64,000 bases of DNA from Pseudomonas sp. p1(2021b) (GTDB lineage Bacteria > Pseudomonadota > Gammaproteobacteria > Pseudomonadales > Pseudomonadaceae), in NCBI RefSeq assembly GCF_020151015.1, contig NZ_CP083746.1, forward strand, positions 2,199,001-2,263,000. The letters run 5' to 3'. Made by a program: the position numbers and the translations under genes. A model generated the notes under the pieces. That model saw only the letters and a list, made by a program, of their open reading frames with translations. It had not been told where the DNA came from and did no database searches. Shown in pieces: positions 17,923 to 25,443 of the stretch. Each line of letters opens with the position of its first letter. Positions within the stretch are counted from its first letter, which is position 1.

Positions 17923-18047
17923 GGTCCCTCGAACGTCTCGTGGTAGGAAAAAATGCATACGACACGGACCAACGGTCCGAGGTTCGCTCGTCAGCCCAGG
18001 CCCAGGGGCTAGACTGCATCTGTCCAACATAATGGTGGAGAACGTCC

Positions 18048-18533
18048 ATGACCGCCAAGAACACGATCTGCCTCTGGTTCGATGACGATGCGCTGGAGGC
18101 AGCGACTTTTTATGCAAGCACCTTTCCCAACAGCGCGGTCGGTGCTGTGCACCACGCGCCGGGCGACTACCCGTCAGGCAAGGCAGGCGATGTGATCACC
18201 GTGGAGTTCACGGTCGCCGGTATCCCCTGTGTCGGGCTCAATGGCGGAAAGACCTTCACCCACAGCGAAGCCTTTTCCTTCCAGATCTGCACCGAGGACC
18301 AGGCCGAGACCGACCGCCTGTGGCATGCAATCGTCGGCAACGGTGGCCAGGAAAGTGTCTGCGGTTGGTGCAAGGACAAGTGGGGCATCTCCTGGCAGAT
18401 CTCCCCACGTGTGCTGCTCGAAGCCATGGATAACCCCGACCGGGCGGCGGCCAGGCGGGCCTTCGAGGCCATGATGCAGATGGGCAAGATCGACGTGGCC
18501 CGCATCGAGGCGGCACTCAAGGGCACGGCATAG
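18048..18533 (+). CDS. VOC/PhnB-like (3-demethylubiquinone-9 methyltransferase-like fold) protein
   Basis: A 161-residue single-domain protein of the vicinal-oxygen-chelate superfamily, PhnB/YxxA-type. It shows the typical opening ICLWFDDDALEAATFYASTFPNS, a central VEFTVAGIPCVGLNGG strand pair, and CGWCKDKWGISWQISP near the C-terminus, all hallmarks of this subfamily. Despite the historical name it is not expected to be a methyltransferase; the substrate is unknown. The start follows tggagaacgtcc. No operon partner is apparent. Confidence 0.87.
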   Translation: MTAKNTICLWFDDDALEAATFYASTFPNSAVGAVHHAPGDYPSGKAGDVITVEFTVAGIPCVGLNGGKTFTHSEAFSFQICTEDQAETDRLWHAIVGNGGQESVCGWCKDKWGISWQISPRVLLEAMDNPDRAAARRAFEAMMQMGKIDVARIEAALKGTA

Positions 18534-18692
18534 CCGACAGCGAACGGAGTATTGGCACGCAAGAAATCACCGGCTCCAGTGTTTAAGGCATTTCGTCAGC
18601 CAGTCGGGAAATCGACTGAGCGCAGCCAGGGGTACCTCGCGTCGTACATGAACACAGACTCAGCTGTGTGAAACTGACATGAGGTGAAAATC

Positions 18693-19115
18693 ATGGCTAG
18701 CAATCAAGACGACCGTAAGAACCAAGGTGGCAGCGCACAGAACAACCCAGGCAATTTCGCCAATGACCGGGAGAAGGCGTCCGAAGCTGGCCGCAAGGGC
18801 GGCCAGGCGTCCGGTGGCAACTTCGCCAACGATCCGGAACGCGCAGCCGAAGCCGGCCACAAGGGGGGGCAGGTGTCTGGCGGTAACTTCAAGAACGACC
18901 CTGAGCGTGCCGCCGAGGCGGGCCACAAGGGTGGCCAGGTATCCGGTGGCAATTTCAAGAACGACCCCGAACGGGCCTCCGAGGCCGGTCGCAAAGGGGG
19001 GCAGGCTTCCGGTGGCAACTTCGCCAATGACCGTGAGCGTGCCTCCGAGGCCGGCCGCGTCGGTGGTCAGCACAGCCATGGCGGTGGTCGCAAGAGCGAC
19101 GATGACAACCGCTGA
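18693..19115 (+). CDS. KGG-repeat general stress protein
   Basis: A 140-residue highly hydrophilic protein made of five consecutive 22-residue units of the form GNFxNDxExAxEAGxxGGQxSG, the KGG/stress-induced repeat seen in YciG/ConB-type proteins. It has no hydrophobic core and is probably disordered, as in desiccation or stationary-phase protectants. The start is chosen at MASNQDD, 8 nt after gaggtg; an ATG three codons upstream lies inside that ribosome site. It is followed 59 nt later by manganese catalase and then a hemerythrin-like gene, a typical Pseudomonas stationary-phase stress set. An inverted repeat acacag/ctgtgt (18652-18669) lies just upstream. Confidence 0.9.
   Translation: MASNQDDRKNQGGSAQNNPGNFANDREKASEAGRKGGQASGGNFANDPERAAEAGHKGGQVSGGNFKNDPERAAEAGHKGGQVSGGNFKNDPERASEAGRKGGQASGGNFANDRERASEAGRVGGQHSHGGGRKSDDDNR
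18750..19079 (+). repeat. Five tandem 66-bp coding repeats
   Basis: Five in-frame 66-bp units inside the KGG protein gene, beginning at 18750, 18816, 18882, 18948 and 19014. Units 2-4 are the most alike. The last unit diverges at its end into GGQHSHGG. Copy number is likely to vary between strains by slippage or recombination. Confidence 0.85.
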
Positions 19116-19174
19116 CCTGTGTTGAACCTTGCCAGGGCGCACCCGCGCCCTGGCTGCCTGACGAGGGATTGCCA

Positions 19175-20050
19175 ATGTTCATGCACAACAAGCGACTGCA
19201 ATATACGGTGCGCGTGGCGCAGCCCAACCCTGGCCTGGCCAACCTGCTGCTCGAGCAGTTTGGTGGCCCGCAGGGGGAACTGGCTGCTGCCATGCGTTAT
19301 TTCACCCAGGCCGTCAGCGAGGATGACCCAGGGCGCAAGGACATGCTGTTCGACATCGCTACCGAGGAACTGAGCCACCTGGAGGTGATCGGTTCGATCG
19401 TGGTGATGCTCAACAAAGGGGCCAAGGGGCGCCTGGCCGAAGGCATCGAGCAGGAGGGCGAGCTGTACCGATCGCTGACCGGTGCCGGCAATGACTCCCA
19501 TGTCACCAGCCTGTTGTATGGCGCTGGCGCGCCCCTGGTCAATTCCGGTGGCGTGCCCTGGAGCGCGGCCTACATCGACACCATTGGCGAGCCGACCGCG
19601 GACCTGCGTTCGAACATCGCCGCCGAAGCACGCGCCAAGATCGTCTACGAGCGGCTGATCAACCTGACCGACGACCCAGGTATCAAGGACGCGCTGGGCT
19701 TTCTGATGAGCCGCGAGATTGCTCACCAGCGTTCGTTCGAAAAGGCCTTGCACGCCGTCCAGCCCAACTTCCCGCAGGGCAAGTTGCCCGGCGATCCTGA
19801 GTTCAACAGAACCTTCTTCAATCTGTCCCAGGGGGGCGAAGTACGGGGCGCCTGGAATGAAGGCCAGGACTGGGTCTATGTCGATGAGCCGCAACCGGCG
19901 GTCGACGGTGGCGATGGCAGCGCCTCGGTGCAGCTCGACGAAGCCTCGGCTTCGGCGCTGGAGGCATTCAAGGCCAGGACCGCCTCCGATCCTAACGCCC
20001 AGCCACTGACCGCGGCAGAGCTTGGGCGGGTCAATGGCGATGATGAATAG
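19175..20050 (+). CDS. Manganese (di-Mn) catalase
   Basis: A 291-residue non-heme catalase that dismutates hydrogen peroxide. Di-manganese ligand helices are recognisable: EQFGGPQGELAAAMRYFTQA with the first Glu, ELSHLEVIG with the Glu/His pair, and AEARAKIVYERL and SREIAHQRSFEKAL for the second pair. PNFPQGKLPGDPEF is also typical of the family. The C-terminal 60 residues are acidic and variable. The start is the ATG 8 nt after gaggg; an upstream TTG is less likely. It sits between the KGG protein and the hemerythrin-like gene and probably shares stationary-phase control with them. Confidence 0.93.
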   Translation: MFMHNKRLQYTVRVAQPNPGLANLLLEQFGGPQGELAAAMRYFTQAVSEDDPGRKDMLFDIATEELSHLEVIGSIVVMLNKGAKGRLAEGIEQEGELYRSLTGAGNDSHVTSLLYGAGAPLVNSGGVPWSAAYIDTIGEPTADLRSNIAAEARAKIVYERLINLTDDPGIKDALGFLMSREIAHQRSFEKALHAVQPNFPQGKLPGDPEFNRTFFNLSQGGEVRGAWNEGQDWVYVDEPQPAVDGGDGSASVQLDEASASALEAFKARTASDPNAQPLTAAELGRVNGDDE

Positions 20051-20088
20051 GCCATTGGCAGTCCGATCGCCATGGCGGCAACGCATTC

Positions 20089-20107
20089 GGGGCCGTGCTG
20101 CGGCCCC
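20089..20107 (+). terminator. Hairpin after the manganese catalase gene
   Basis: ggggccg / cggcccc stem with a 5-nt loop, 39 nt after the stop codon. It is followed by gtctcgata rather than a T-run, so it may be a processing or pausing hairpin instead of a true terminator. Confidence 0.35.
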
Positions 20108-20244
20108 GTCTCGATAGTTGCCACTGGCCGGGAGGGGCTGGAGTGTCTGTTCGGCGGCCAACGGTCAAGCGGATTGAACCCCGCTTCATGGGCATGACTC
20201 CACCTAAGGCAAACCGTGTTTTCGAGCAACTGACGAGGTGCTGA

Positions 20245-20709
20245 ATGAACGCAATCGAACTGTTGACCCATGACCATGAAACCGTGAAGAAGCTGCTCGC
20301 CGACCTGTCGGCGACCACCGAGCGCGCGGTGAAGAAGCGCAGTGAGCTGCTGGCGCGGCTGGAGCAGGAGCTGCAGATCCATACCACCATCGAAGAAGAG
20401 ATCTTCTACCCCGCCCTCAGGAAAGTGGGCGGCAAGGAAGACGAGAAAATGTACTACGAGGCCAAGGAGGAGCACCGCACCGTCGATTCGCTGGTGCTGC
20501 CCGACCTGCTGCAGACCCAGCCCGACACGGTGGAGTTCGCCGGCCGGGTCAAGGTCCTCAAGGAGCTGCTCGAGCACCACATCGAGGAAGAAGAGAGCGA
20601 GATGTTCCCGCGGGCGCAGGAACTGTTCGACGAGGCCGCCCTCGACGAGCTTGGCCAGGCCATGCAGGCACAGAAAAAACTGCTCAAGGGCGAGCGCCGC
20701 GCCGCCTGA
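20245..20709 (+). CDS. Hemerythrin/HHE domain protein
   Basis: A 154-residue four-helix HHE-domain protein predicted to bind a di-iron centre and oxygen or NO-type ligands. Ligand motifs: HDHETV near residue 9, HTTIEEEIFYP near 46, EEHRTVD near 76 and HHIEEEESEMFP near 111. The length fits the family's single-domain form. The start follows tgacgaggtgctga. It lies downstream of manganese catalase with its own leader of about 190 nt and may have a separate promoter. A role in oxidative or nitrosative stress is inferred from its neighbours. Confidence 0.92.
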   Translation: MNAIELLTHDHETVKKLLADLSATTERAVKKRSELLARLEQELQIHTTIEEEIFYPALRKVGGKEDEKMYYEAKEEHRTVDSLVLPDLLQTQPDTVEFAGRVKVLKELLEHHIEEEESEMFPRAQELFDEAALDELGQAMQAQKKLLKGERRAA

Positions 20710-20777
20710 CCTTGTATCCACGGTCGGCATCGCCCGGCCGTGGACTCCCTGCCGTGAATCTGCCGAGGTAACCGACC

Positions 20778-20996
20778 ATGGCCCAGCACCTGTTTCTGAT
20801 CAGCTACATCCTCGACAACCAGCCGGGCACCTGCGAAATGCGCAGCGATGACGAAACCGTCAGCGACGAGCAGGCGCGTAGCTACCTGCAAGGATTGCAT
20901 CGGGCGGAGACGTCGTCGTTCACCGACGTCCAGGTCCAGCGCCTGGAGCATGACCATGAACCGGACACCTCGCCTGCACACTATCAGCAACCCTGA
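20778..20996 (+). CDS. Small hypothetical protein
   Basis: A 72-residue acidic, soluble protein (MAQHLFLISYILDN...). It has a good site (ccgaggtaaccgacc) before its ATG, and its codon use matches its neighbours, so I consider it real. I recognise no family. A hairpin ccacgg/ccgtgg (20718-20743) separates it from the hemerythrin-like gene. It may be the last gene of the stress cluster; REP sequences follow 6 nt after the stop. Confidence 0.6.
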   Translation: MAQHLFLISYILDNQPGTCEMRSDDETVSDEQARSYLQGLHRAETSSFTDVQVQRLEHDHEPDTSPAHYQQP

Positions 20997-21001
20997 ACCT
21001 T

Positions 21002-21124
21002 GCCGGGGCCGCTTTGCGGCCCATCGCGGGACAAGCCCGCTCCTACAGGGACCTCGCTCACTCATGGGCAACGGTGATCTTGTGGGAGCGGGCTTGTCCC
21101 ACGATCAAGGGCGAAGCCCTTGCC
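21002..21124. repeat. Pseudomonas putida-type REP pair
   Basis: Contains cgcgggacaagcccgctcc and, inverted about 60 nt later, gggagcgggcttgtccc, followed by the accessory stem aagggcgaagccctt. This is the standard extragenic palindrome of the putida group, here between convergent genes. Confidence 0.9.
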
Positions 21125-21162
21125 ATGCGATCATATTTTCAACCACAGCGCAGACCTCGAAA

Positions 21163-22018
21163 TCACCCGTTCGGCTCCAGCAGGTATTCGACCAGGGTCG
21201 CCGCGCAGGCTTCGATACCTTCGTCGAGCACGATCTCGACGCCATGGGTGTTTTCCGTCGGGATCGCCAGGCAACCTGCCCGTGCCGCCACGCCCGAACT
21301 CATCACCGCGCTGGCATCGGAGGCGAAGTCCACCAGCAGCGCAGCCTGGGCCTGGTAGCCGGCGCGCCGGGCGGCGCGCATCAGCGCACGGACCACCGAC
21401 GGGGTGTAATAGCCTTTCTGGTCGCCTGTGTTGACGATCGGATCGGCGCACAGGCGCGTGCCGTACTCCTCCAGCACCGGGCCGACTTCCAGGGCGATGG
21501 TGGTATCGCCCGGCAATCGCGACGCGGCGTACATGGCGCCGGCATTGGACTCTTCCTCGAAGGTGGTGCATACGAACCAGACATCCTGCGCCAGCGCGTC
21601 ACGGCGGCTGCGCAGGATACGCGCAGCCGCGATGGCCGCAGCCAGCGGTGCTCGGTCGTCGAGAAAGTGCGCGGCCACGGCATCCGGCAAGCGATACGGC
21701 TGGCGCCAGTGGCGGCTGAACACGACCCGGGTGCCTGGGCGTACCCCAAGGCGGGCAAGCTCATCGACGGGTGTGCGCGTCACCACATGCACATCCTGCC
21801 ACTGCACCGCACCCGAGGTCACATGCTGGCCGATGGCCGAGCCGCTGCTGGCATGCATCGAGCCATACGACAGCACGCCCGGCAGGCACTGGTGGTCGCC
21901 GAGGACCTCCACCGGACACACACCAAAGCTGATCGGCTGTGCGCCGGACTTCGTCCTCCTGCCCGCCGGGGCCGTAGGCCAGGAGCAGGGCATCGAGGAG
22001 GGTTCGGGTGGTCTGCAT
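21163..22018 (-). pseudogene. M42-family peptidase pseudogene (internal deletion plus frameshift)
   Basis: Two reading frames together spell one M42 metallopeptidase. The first begins MQTTRTLLDALLLAYGPGGQ and continues EDEVRR, typical of the family N-terminus. About 30 residues in, the meaningful sequence jumps to another frame at ISFGVCPVEVLGDHQCLPGV and continues normally to the end, through FLDDRAPLAAA, FEEESNAGAM, VDFASDASAV and TENTHGVE. In intact homologues roughly 70-80 residues, including the first metal-binding His of the HxDE-type motif, lie between these points, and here they are absent. The gene is therefore probably dead. A GTG/ATG start inside the second frame would give a protein lacking a metal ligand. 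Confidence 0.65.
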
Positions 22019-22046
22019 CGCGCTTCATCCTAAGGCGGGGGACGTT

Positions 22047-22071
22047 AAAAAATGCCCGTCCGAAGACGGGC
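22047..22071 (-). terminator. Rho-independent terminator on the minus strand, upstream of the broken M42 gene
   Basis: gcccgtc/gacgggc stem with a tight 4-nt loop, followed on the minus strand by a run of T (six A on the plus strand). It lies 29 nt before the M42 start codon, so it ends a leftward transcript arising from the region up to 22360. It is either a small RNA or an attenuated leader of the peptidase gene. A second hairpin just upstream on that strand supports a structured transcript. Confidence 0.7.
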
Positions 22072-22363
22072 CAAGACCTGATGTGGAGAGTCGAACCGAC
22101 CCTACATGGGTTCTGAGTGGCAAACCGTGCGGATCCTCCGGTCTGTTTCGCAACCTGGCGACGAATGGTACGTCACCGACACGCCAATGAACGGTCGCCG
22201 CGCCCTTGTTTCGAACGACAGGGCGCAATCCAACTGGAGAGGCCGGGAAAGTTGCGCTAACTATCTAAAGGGCTGACTTCGCTTGCGAGGCCGATTCCAG
22301 GGCGCATGCCCCAGGGGAACACATGGAGTACAGATCGAGGCGAGAGGCCTCGCAGGAGAACAC
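22072..22363. other. Intergenic region with candidate leftward structured RNA and mqo promoter
   Basis: No coding frame is evident. On the minus strand a hairpin centred on gtcg-gtt-cgac (about 22084-22108) precedes the terminator at 22047-22071. On the plus strand the CTAACTATCTA motif begins at about 22257, and the mqo ribosome site (caggag) lies just before its ATG. It superficially resembles a tRNA T-arm but does not fold as a tRNA. Confidence 0.4.
22254..22267 (+). promoter_or_regulatory. Candidate promoter motif upstream of mqo
   Basis: The 14-mer gcgctaactatcta is identical to that before the second NEL toxin gene. Here it lies about 97 nt before the mqo start. Its role as a -10 region is inferred from recurrence and its CTATCT core. 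Confidence 0.3.
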
Positions 22364-23947
22364 ATGAAGATCACGGGAACCTTGAAATGGGCCTTGCTGG
22401 GCCTGACGTGCGGTGTGCTCAATGTCCAGGCCGCCGAGGCCAGGAAGGTCGATGTGCTGCTGGTCGGTGGCGGCATCATGAGCTCGACTCTGGCGGTGTG
22501 GCTCAATGAGTTGGAGCCCGGCTGGTCCATGGAAATGGTCGAGCGCCTGGACAAGGTCGCCGAGGAGAGCTCCAACGGCTGGAACAACGCCGGTACCGGG
22601 CACTCGGCCCTCGCCGAGCTGAACTACACGCCGGAGAAGAACGGCAAGATCGACATCAGCAAGGCCATCGACATCAACGAGTCGTTCCAGATCACCCGGC
22701 AGTTTCTCGCCTGGCAGGTCAAGCAAGGGGTGCTGAACAACCCGCGCTCGTTCATCAACACCACACCGCACATGAGCTTCGTCTGGGGCGACGACAACAT
22801 CCAGTTCCTGCGCAAACGCTACGAAGCGCTGCAGGCAAGCCCACTGTTCAAGCCCATGCAGTATTCCGAAGACCCCGAGCAGATCCGCAAGTGGGTGCCG
22901 CTGATGATGGAAGGGCGCGACCCCAACCAGAAGCTTGCGGTGACCTGGACGCCCATTGGCACCGACGTCAATTTCGGTGAGATCACCCGCCAATACGTCG
23001 GCTACCTGCAGGGCAGGCCGAACTTCGACCTGAAGCTGTCCACCGAAGTCGAGGACATCACCCGCAACGACGACGGCTCCTGGCACGTCGAGTACAAGAA
23101 CCTCAAGGACGGCACCAAGGCCGCGACCGACGCCAAGTTCCTGTTCATCGGCGCCGGCGGTGCCGCGCTGCCGCTGCTGCAGAAGTCCGGCATCCCCGAG
23201 GCCAAGGACTACGCCGGCTTCCCGGTCGGTGGCTCGTTCCTGGTCACCGAGAACCCGGAGCTTGCCCAGCGCCACATGGCCAAGGCCTATGGTATTGCCG
23301 CCACCGGGGCACCGCCGATGTCGGTGCCGCACCTGGATACCCGGGTGCTCGACGGCAAGCGCATGATTTTGTTCGGCCCCTTCGCCACCTTCTCCACACG
23401 GTTCCTCAAGGAAGGCTCGCTGCTCGATCTGTTCGCCAGCATGTCGCTGCACAACACCTGGCCGATGGTGCGGGTGGGCGTGCGTGAATTCGACCTGGTG
23501 CAGTACCTGGTCGGCCAGCTAATGCAGTCCGACGATGATCGTTTCGAAGCGTTGCAGACCTACTTCCCCCATGCCAGGAAGGAAGACTGGCGCCTCTGGC
23601 AGGCTGGGCAGCGGGTGCAGATCATCAAGCAGGATGACGAGCTGGGCGGTGTCTTGAAGCTCGGTACCGAGGTGGTGATGTCCCAGGACGGCAGCATCGC
23701 CGGCCTGCTGGGGGCCTCGCCGGGCGCTTCTACCGCGCCGCCGATCATGCTCGACCTGCTGCACAAGGTGTTCAAGGACAAGGCCGCCTCCGCGGCGTGG
23801 CAAGAGAAGTTCCGGCAGATCATTCCGTCCTATGGCCTTCGCCTGAACGATCACCCGGACAAGCTTCACGAGGAGTGGGCCTATACCAACCAGATGCTGC
23901 AGTTGGCTCCTGCGCAGGAGGGTGAAACCCAGGTGGCGGCGCCATAG
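22364..23947 (+). CDS. mqo: Malate:quinone oxidoreductase with N-terminal signal-like segment
   Basis: A 527-residue FAD-dependent Mqo that oxidises malate to oxaloacetate and passes electrons to the quinone pool. The dinucleotide-binding motif [13 protein letters not shown] starts near residue 30, followed by family-typical [20 protein letters not shown] and [50 protein letters not shown] and other blocks run to the end. Residues 1-25 ([19 protein letters not shown]) look like a signal or membrane anchor, unlike the shorter cytoplasmic Mqo form. The start chosen is the ATG 8 nt after caggag. The same frame stays open for 28 codons after the TAG stop (see findings). Confidence 0.95.
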   Translation: MKITGTLKWALLGLTCGVLNVQAAEARKVDVLLVGGGIMSSTLAVWLNELEPGWSMEMVERLDKVAEESSNGWNNAGTGHSALAELNYTPEKNGKIDISKAIDINESFQITRQFLAWQVKQGVLNNPRSFINTTPHMSFVWGDDNIQFLRKRYEALQASPLFKPMQYSEDPEQIRKWVPLMMEGRDPNQKLAVTWTPIGTDVNFGEITRQYVGYLQGRPNFDLKLSTEVEDITRNDDGSWHVEYKNLKDGTKAATDAKFLFIGAGGAALPLLQKSGIPEAKDYAGFPVGGSFLVTENPELAQRHMAKAYGIAATGAPPMSVPHLDTRVLDGKRMILFGPFATFSTRFLKEGSLLDLFASMSLHNTWPMVRVGVREFDLVQYLVGQLMQSDDDRFEALQTYFPHARKEDWRLWQAGQRVQIIKQDDELGGVLKLGTEVVMSQDGSIAGLLGASPGASTAPPIMLDLLHKVFKDKAASAAWQEKFRQIIPSYGLRLNDHPDKLHEEWAYTNQMLQLAPAQEGETQVAAP

Positions 23948-24194
23948 GGGCCTGCCGAAGGGGCGCTGAAGGAGCGGCGCCTGCAGTTCTACCCGGCCAA
24001 GGCGTTGATCGAGCAACTGGAGCGCGACCAACACTAGGGGCCGGCTTGCAATGGCCTGGGAGAGGCCGGTAATGCTCGTCTACACTTAAAGCCCGGGCCG
24101 GTTTCCCCTAGGCCCGCATCATCCTATCCATCCGACCACCGCCCCCCGGACCGGACGTCGCCGACGGTGGCCTTCTTGCAGAGGAGGGCAGGTC

Positions 24195-25241
24195 ATGGAC
24201 GAGGCACGGCTTCATGAATTCATGGGCAAGCTGGTGGGCGACATGGGCGCTGCGGCGAGCCTGGCCAATGTCATCCTGGGAGACGAACTGGGCCTGTACC
24301 GGGCCATGGCCGACAGCCAGCCGGTCACGCCCGAGGCGTTGGCGCAGCGCACCGGTTGTCATCCGCGGTTGTTGCGCGAGTGGCTGAGCGCCCAGGTCGC
24401 GGCGGGCTACATGGTCCACCAGGACGGTGCGTTCAGCCTGCCCGAGGAGCAGGCTATGGCCTTGGCCATCGAGGAGTCCCCGGCCTACATGGCGGGCGGC
24501 GCAGCGGTGGTAGCGGCCCTGTTTCACGACAAGGACAAGCTGGTGGCGGCCATGCGCGGCGATGGTGGCTTGGCCTGGGGCGACCATCATCCGTGCATGT
24601 TCAGCGGCACCGAGCGGTTCTTCCGCCCGGGTTACCGGACGTTTCTGGTGGCCGACTGGCTACCGGCGCTCGAGGGCGTCACCGACAAGTTGCAGGCGGG
24701 GGCCAAGGTGGCGGATGTCGGTTGCGGCCATGGTGCCTCGACCATCGTCATGGCCCAGGCGTTTCCTGCCTCGCGCTTCGTCGGCTACGACTATCATGGG
24801 CCCTCGATCGTCATTGCCGGTCAACGCGCCGAACAGGCCGGCGTGGCCAGCCAGGTGCGTTTCGAGCAGGCTTCGGCCAAGGACTATCCGGGGCATGACC
24901 ACGACCTGGTGTGCTTCTTCGACTGCCTGCACGACATGGGCGATCCGGTGGGCGCGGCCCGTCATGCCTACCAGGCGCTCAAGGATGACGGCACGGTGAT
25001 GCTGGTCGAGCCCTATGCCGAGGATTCGCTGGAGGGCAACCTGAACCCGGTGGGACGGCTGTTCTATGCGGCCTCGACGTTCATCTGCACGCCGAATTCG
25101 CTGTCCCAGGAGGTGGGGCTGGGGCTCGGGGCGCAGGCCGGGGAGGCACGCTTGCGGGCGGTGTTCGAGGAGGCGGGGTTCAGCCGGTTCCGGCGGGCGA
25201 CGCAGACGCCGTTCAACTTGATCCTGGAGGCGCGCAAGTAG
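24195..25241 (+). CDS. Class I SAM-dependent methyltransferase with N-terminal winged helix
   Basis: A 348-residue methyltransferase. Residues about 15-95 form the winged-helix/dimerisation domain common to O-methyltransferase-like enzymes (PEALAQRTGCHPRLLREWLSA). The SAM-binding motif I is VADVGCGHGAST near residue 178, followed by FVGYDYHGPSI and the acidic FFDCLHDMGDP segment. The architecture matches Rv2258c-like proteins of unknown substrate. The start follows agaggagggcaggtc. It is flanked by mqo and, downstream, REP sequences, and appears monocistronic. Confidence 0.87.
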   Translation: MDEARLHEFMGKLVGDMGAAASLANVILGDELGLYRAMADSQPVTPEALAQRTGCHPRLLREWLSAQVAAGYMVHQDGAFSLPEEQAMALAIEESPAYMAGGAAVVAALFHDKDKLVAAMRGDGGLAWGDHHPCMFSGTERFFRPGYRTFLVADWLPALEGVTDKLQAGAKVADVGCGHGASTIVMAQAFPASRFVGYDYHGPSIVIAGQRAEQAGVASQVRFEQASAKDYPGHDHDLVCFFDCLHDMGDPVGAARHAYQALKDDGTVMLVEPYAEDSLEGNLNPVGRLFYAASTFICTPNSLSQEVGLGLGAQAGEARLRAVFEEAGFSRFRRATQTPFNLILEARK

Positions 25242-25260
25242 CAGGATCCGTGGTCGTCCT

Positions 25261-25360
25261 CTGTAGGAGCGGGCTTGTCCCGCGATTGGGGCGGGCCTGA
25301 TATCACCGGCGCTTGGCAAGGGCTTCGCCCTTGATCGCGGGACAAGCCCGCTCCCACCGG
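25261..25360. repeat. REP pair in inverted orientation
   Basis: gtaggagcgggcttgtcccgcg at one end and cgcgggacaagcccgctccc at the other, with aagggcttcgccctt in between. It sits between the methyltransferase and the convergent polyamine genes. Confidence 0.9.
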
Positions 25361-25408
25361 TACAGCGGGGGATAACAGAATCTGCGAATAAACCGGACCT
25401 GAAAGCAG

Positions 25409-25432
25409 AAGGGGCGCCATCTGGCGCCCCTT
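25409..25432 (-). terminator. Terminator of the carboxynorspermidine operon
   Basis: Perfect 10-bp stem aaggggcgcc / ggcgcccctt with a 4-nt loop, 12 nt after the stop of the dehydrogenase gene. The symmetric A/T ends allow bidirectional function. Confidence 0.75.
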
Positions 25433-25443
25433 CCGTTCGTAGC

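Noticed and set aside
18750..19079. Tandem 66-bp repeats considered as a CRISPR or satellite
   Set aside because: The units are contiguous, in frame and encode the KGG protein repeat; there are no spacers.
22080..22130. A tRNA-like sequence (ggttcga loop on the minus strand) near mqo
   Set aside because: The supposed T-arm does not pair with 5-bp stems, and no acceptor, D or anticodon arms can be drawn. It is better explained as an ordinary hairpin next to a terminator.
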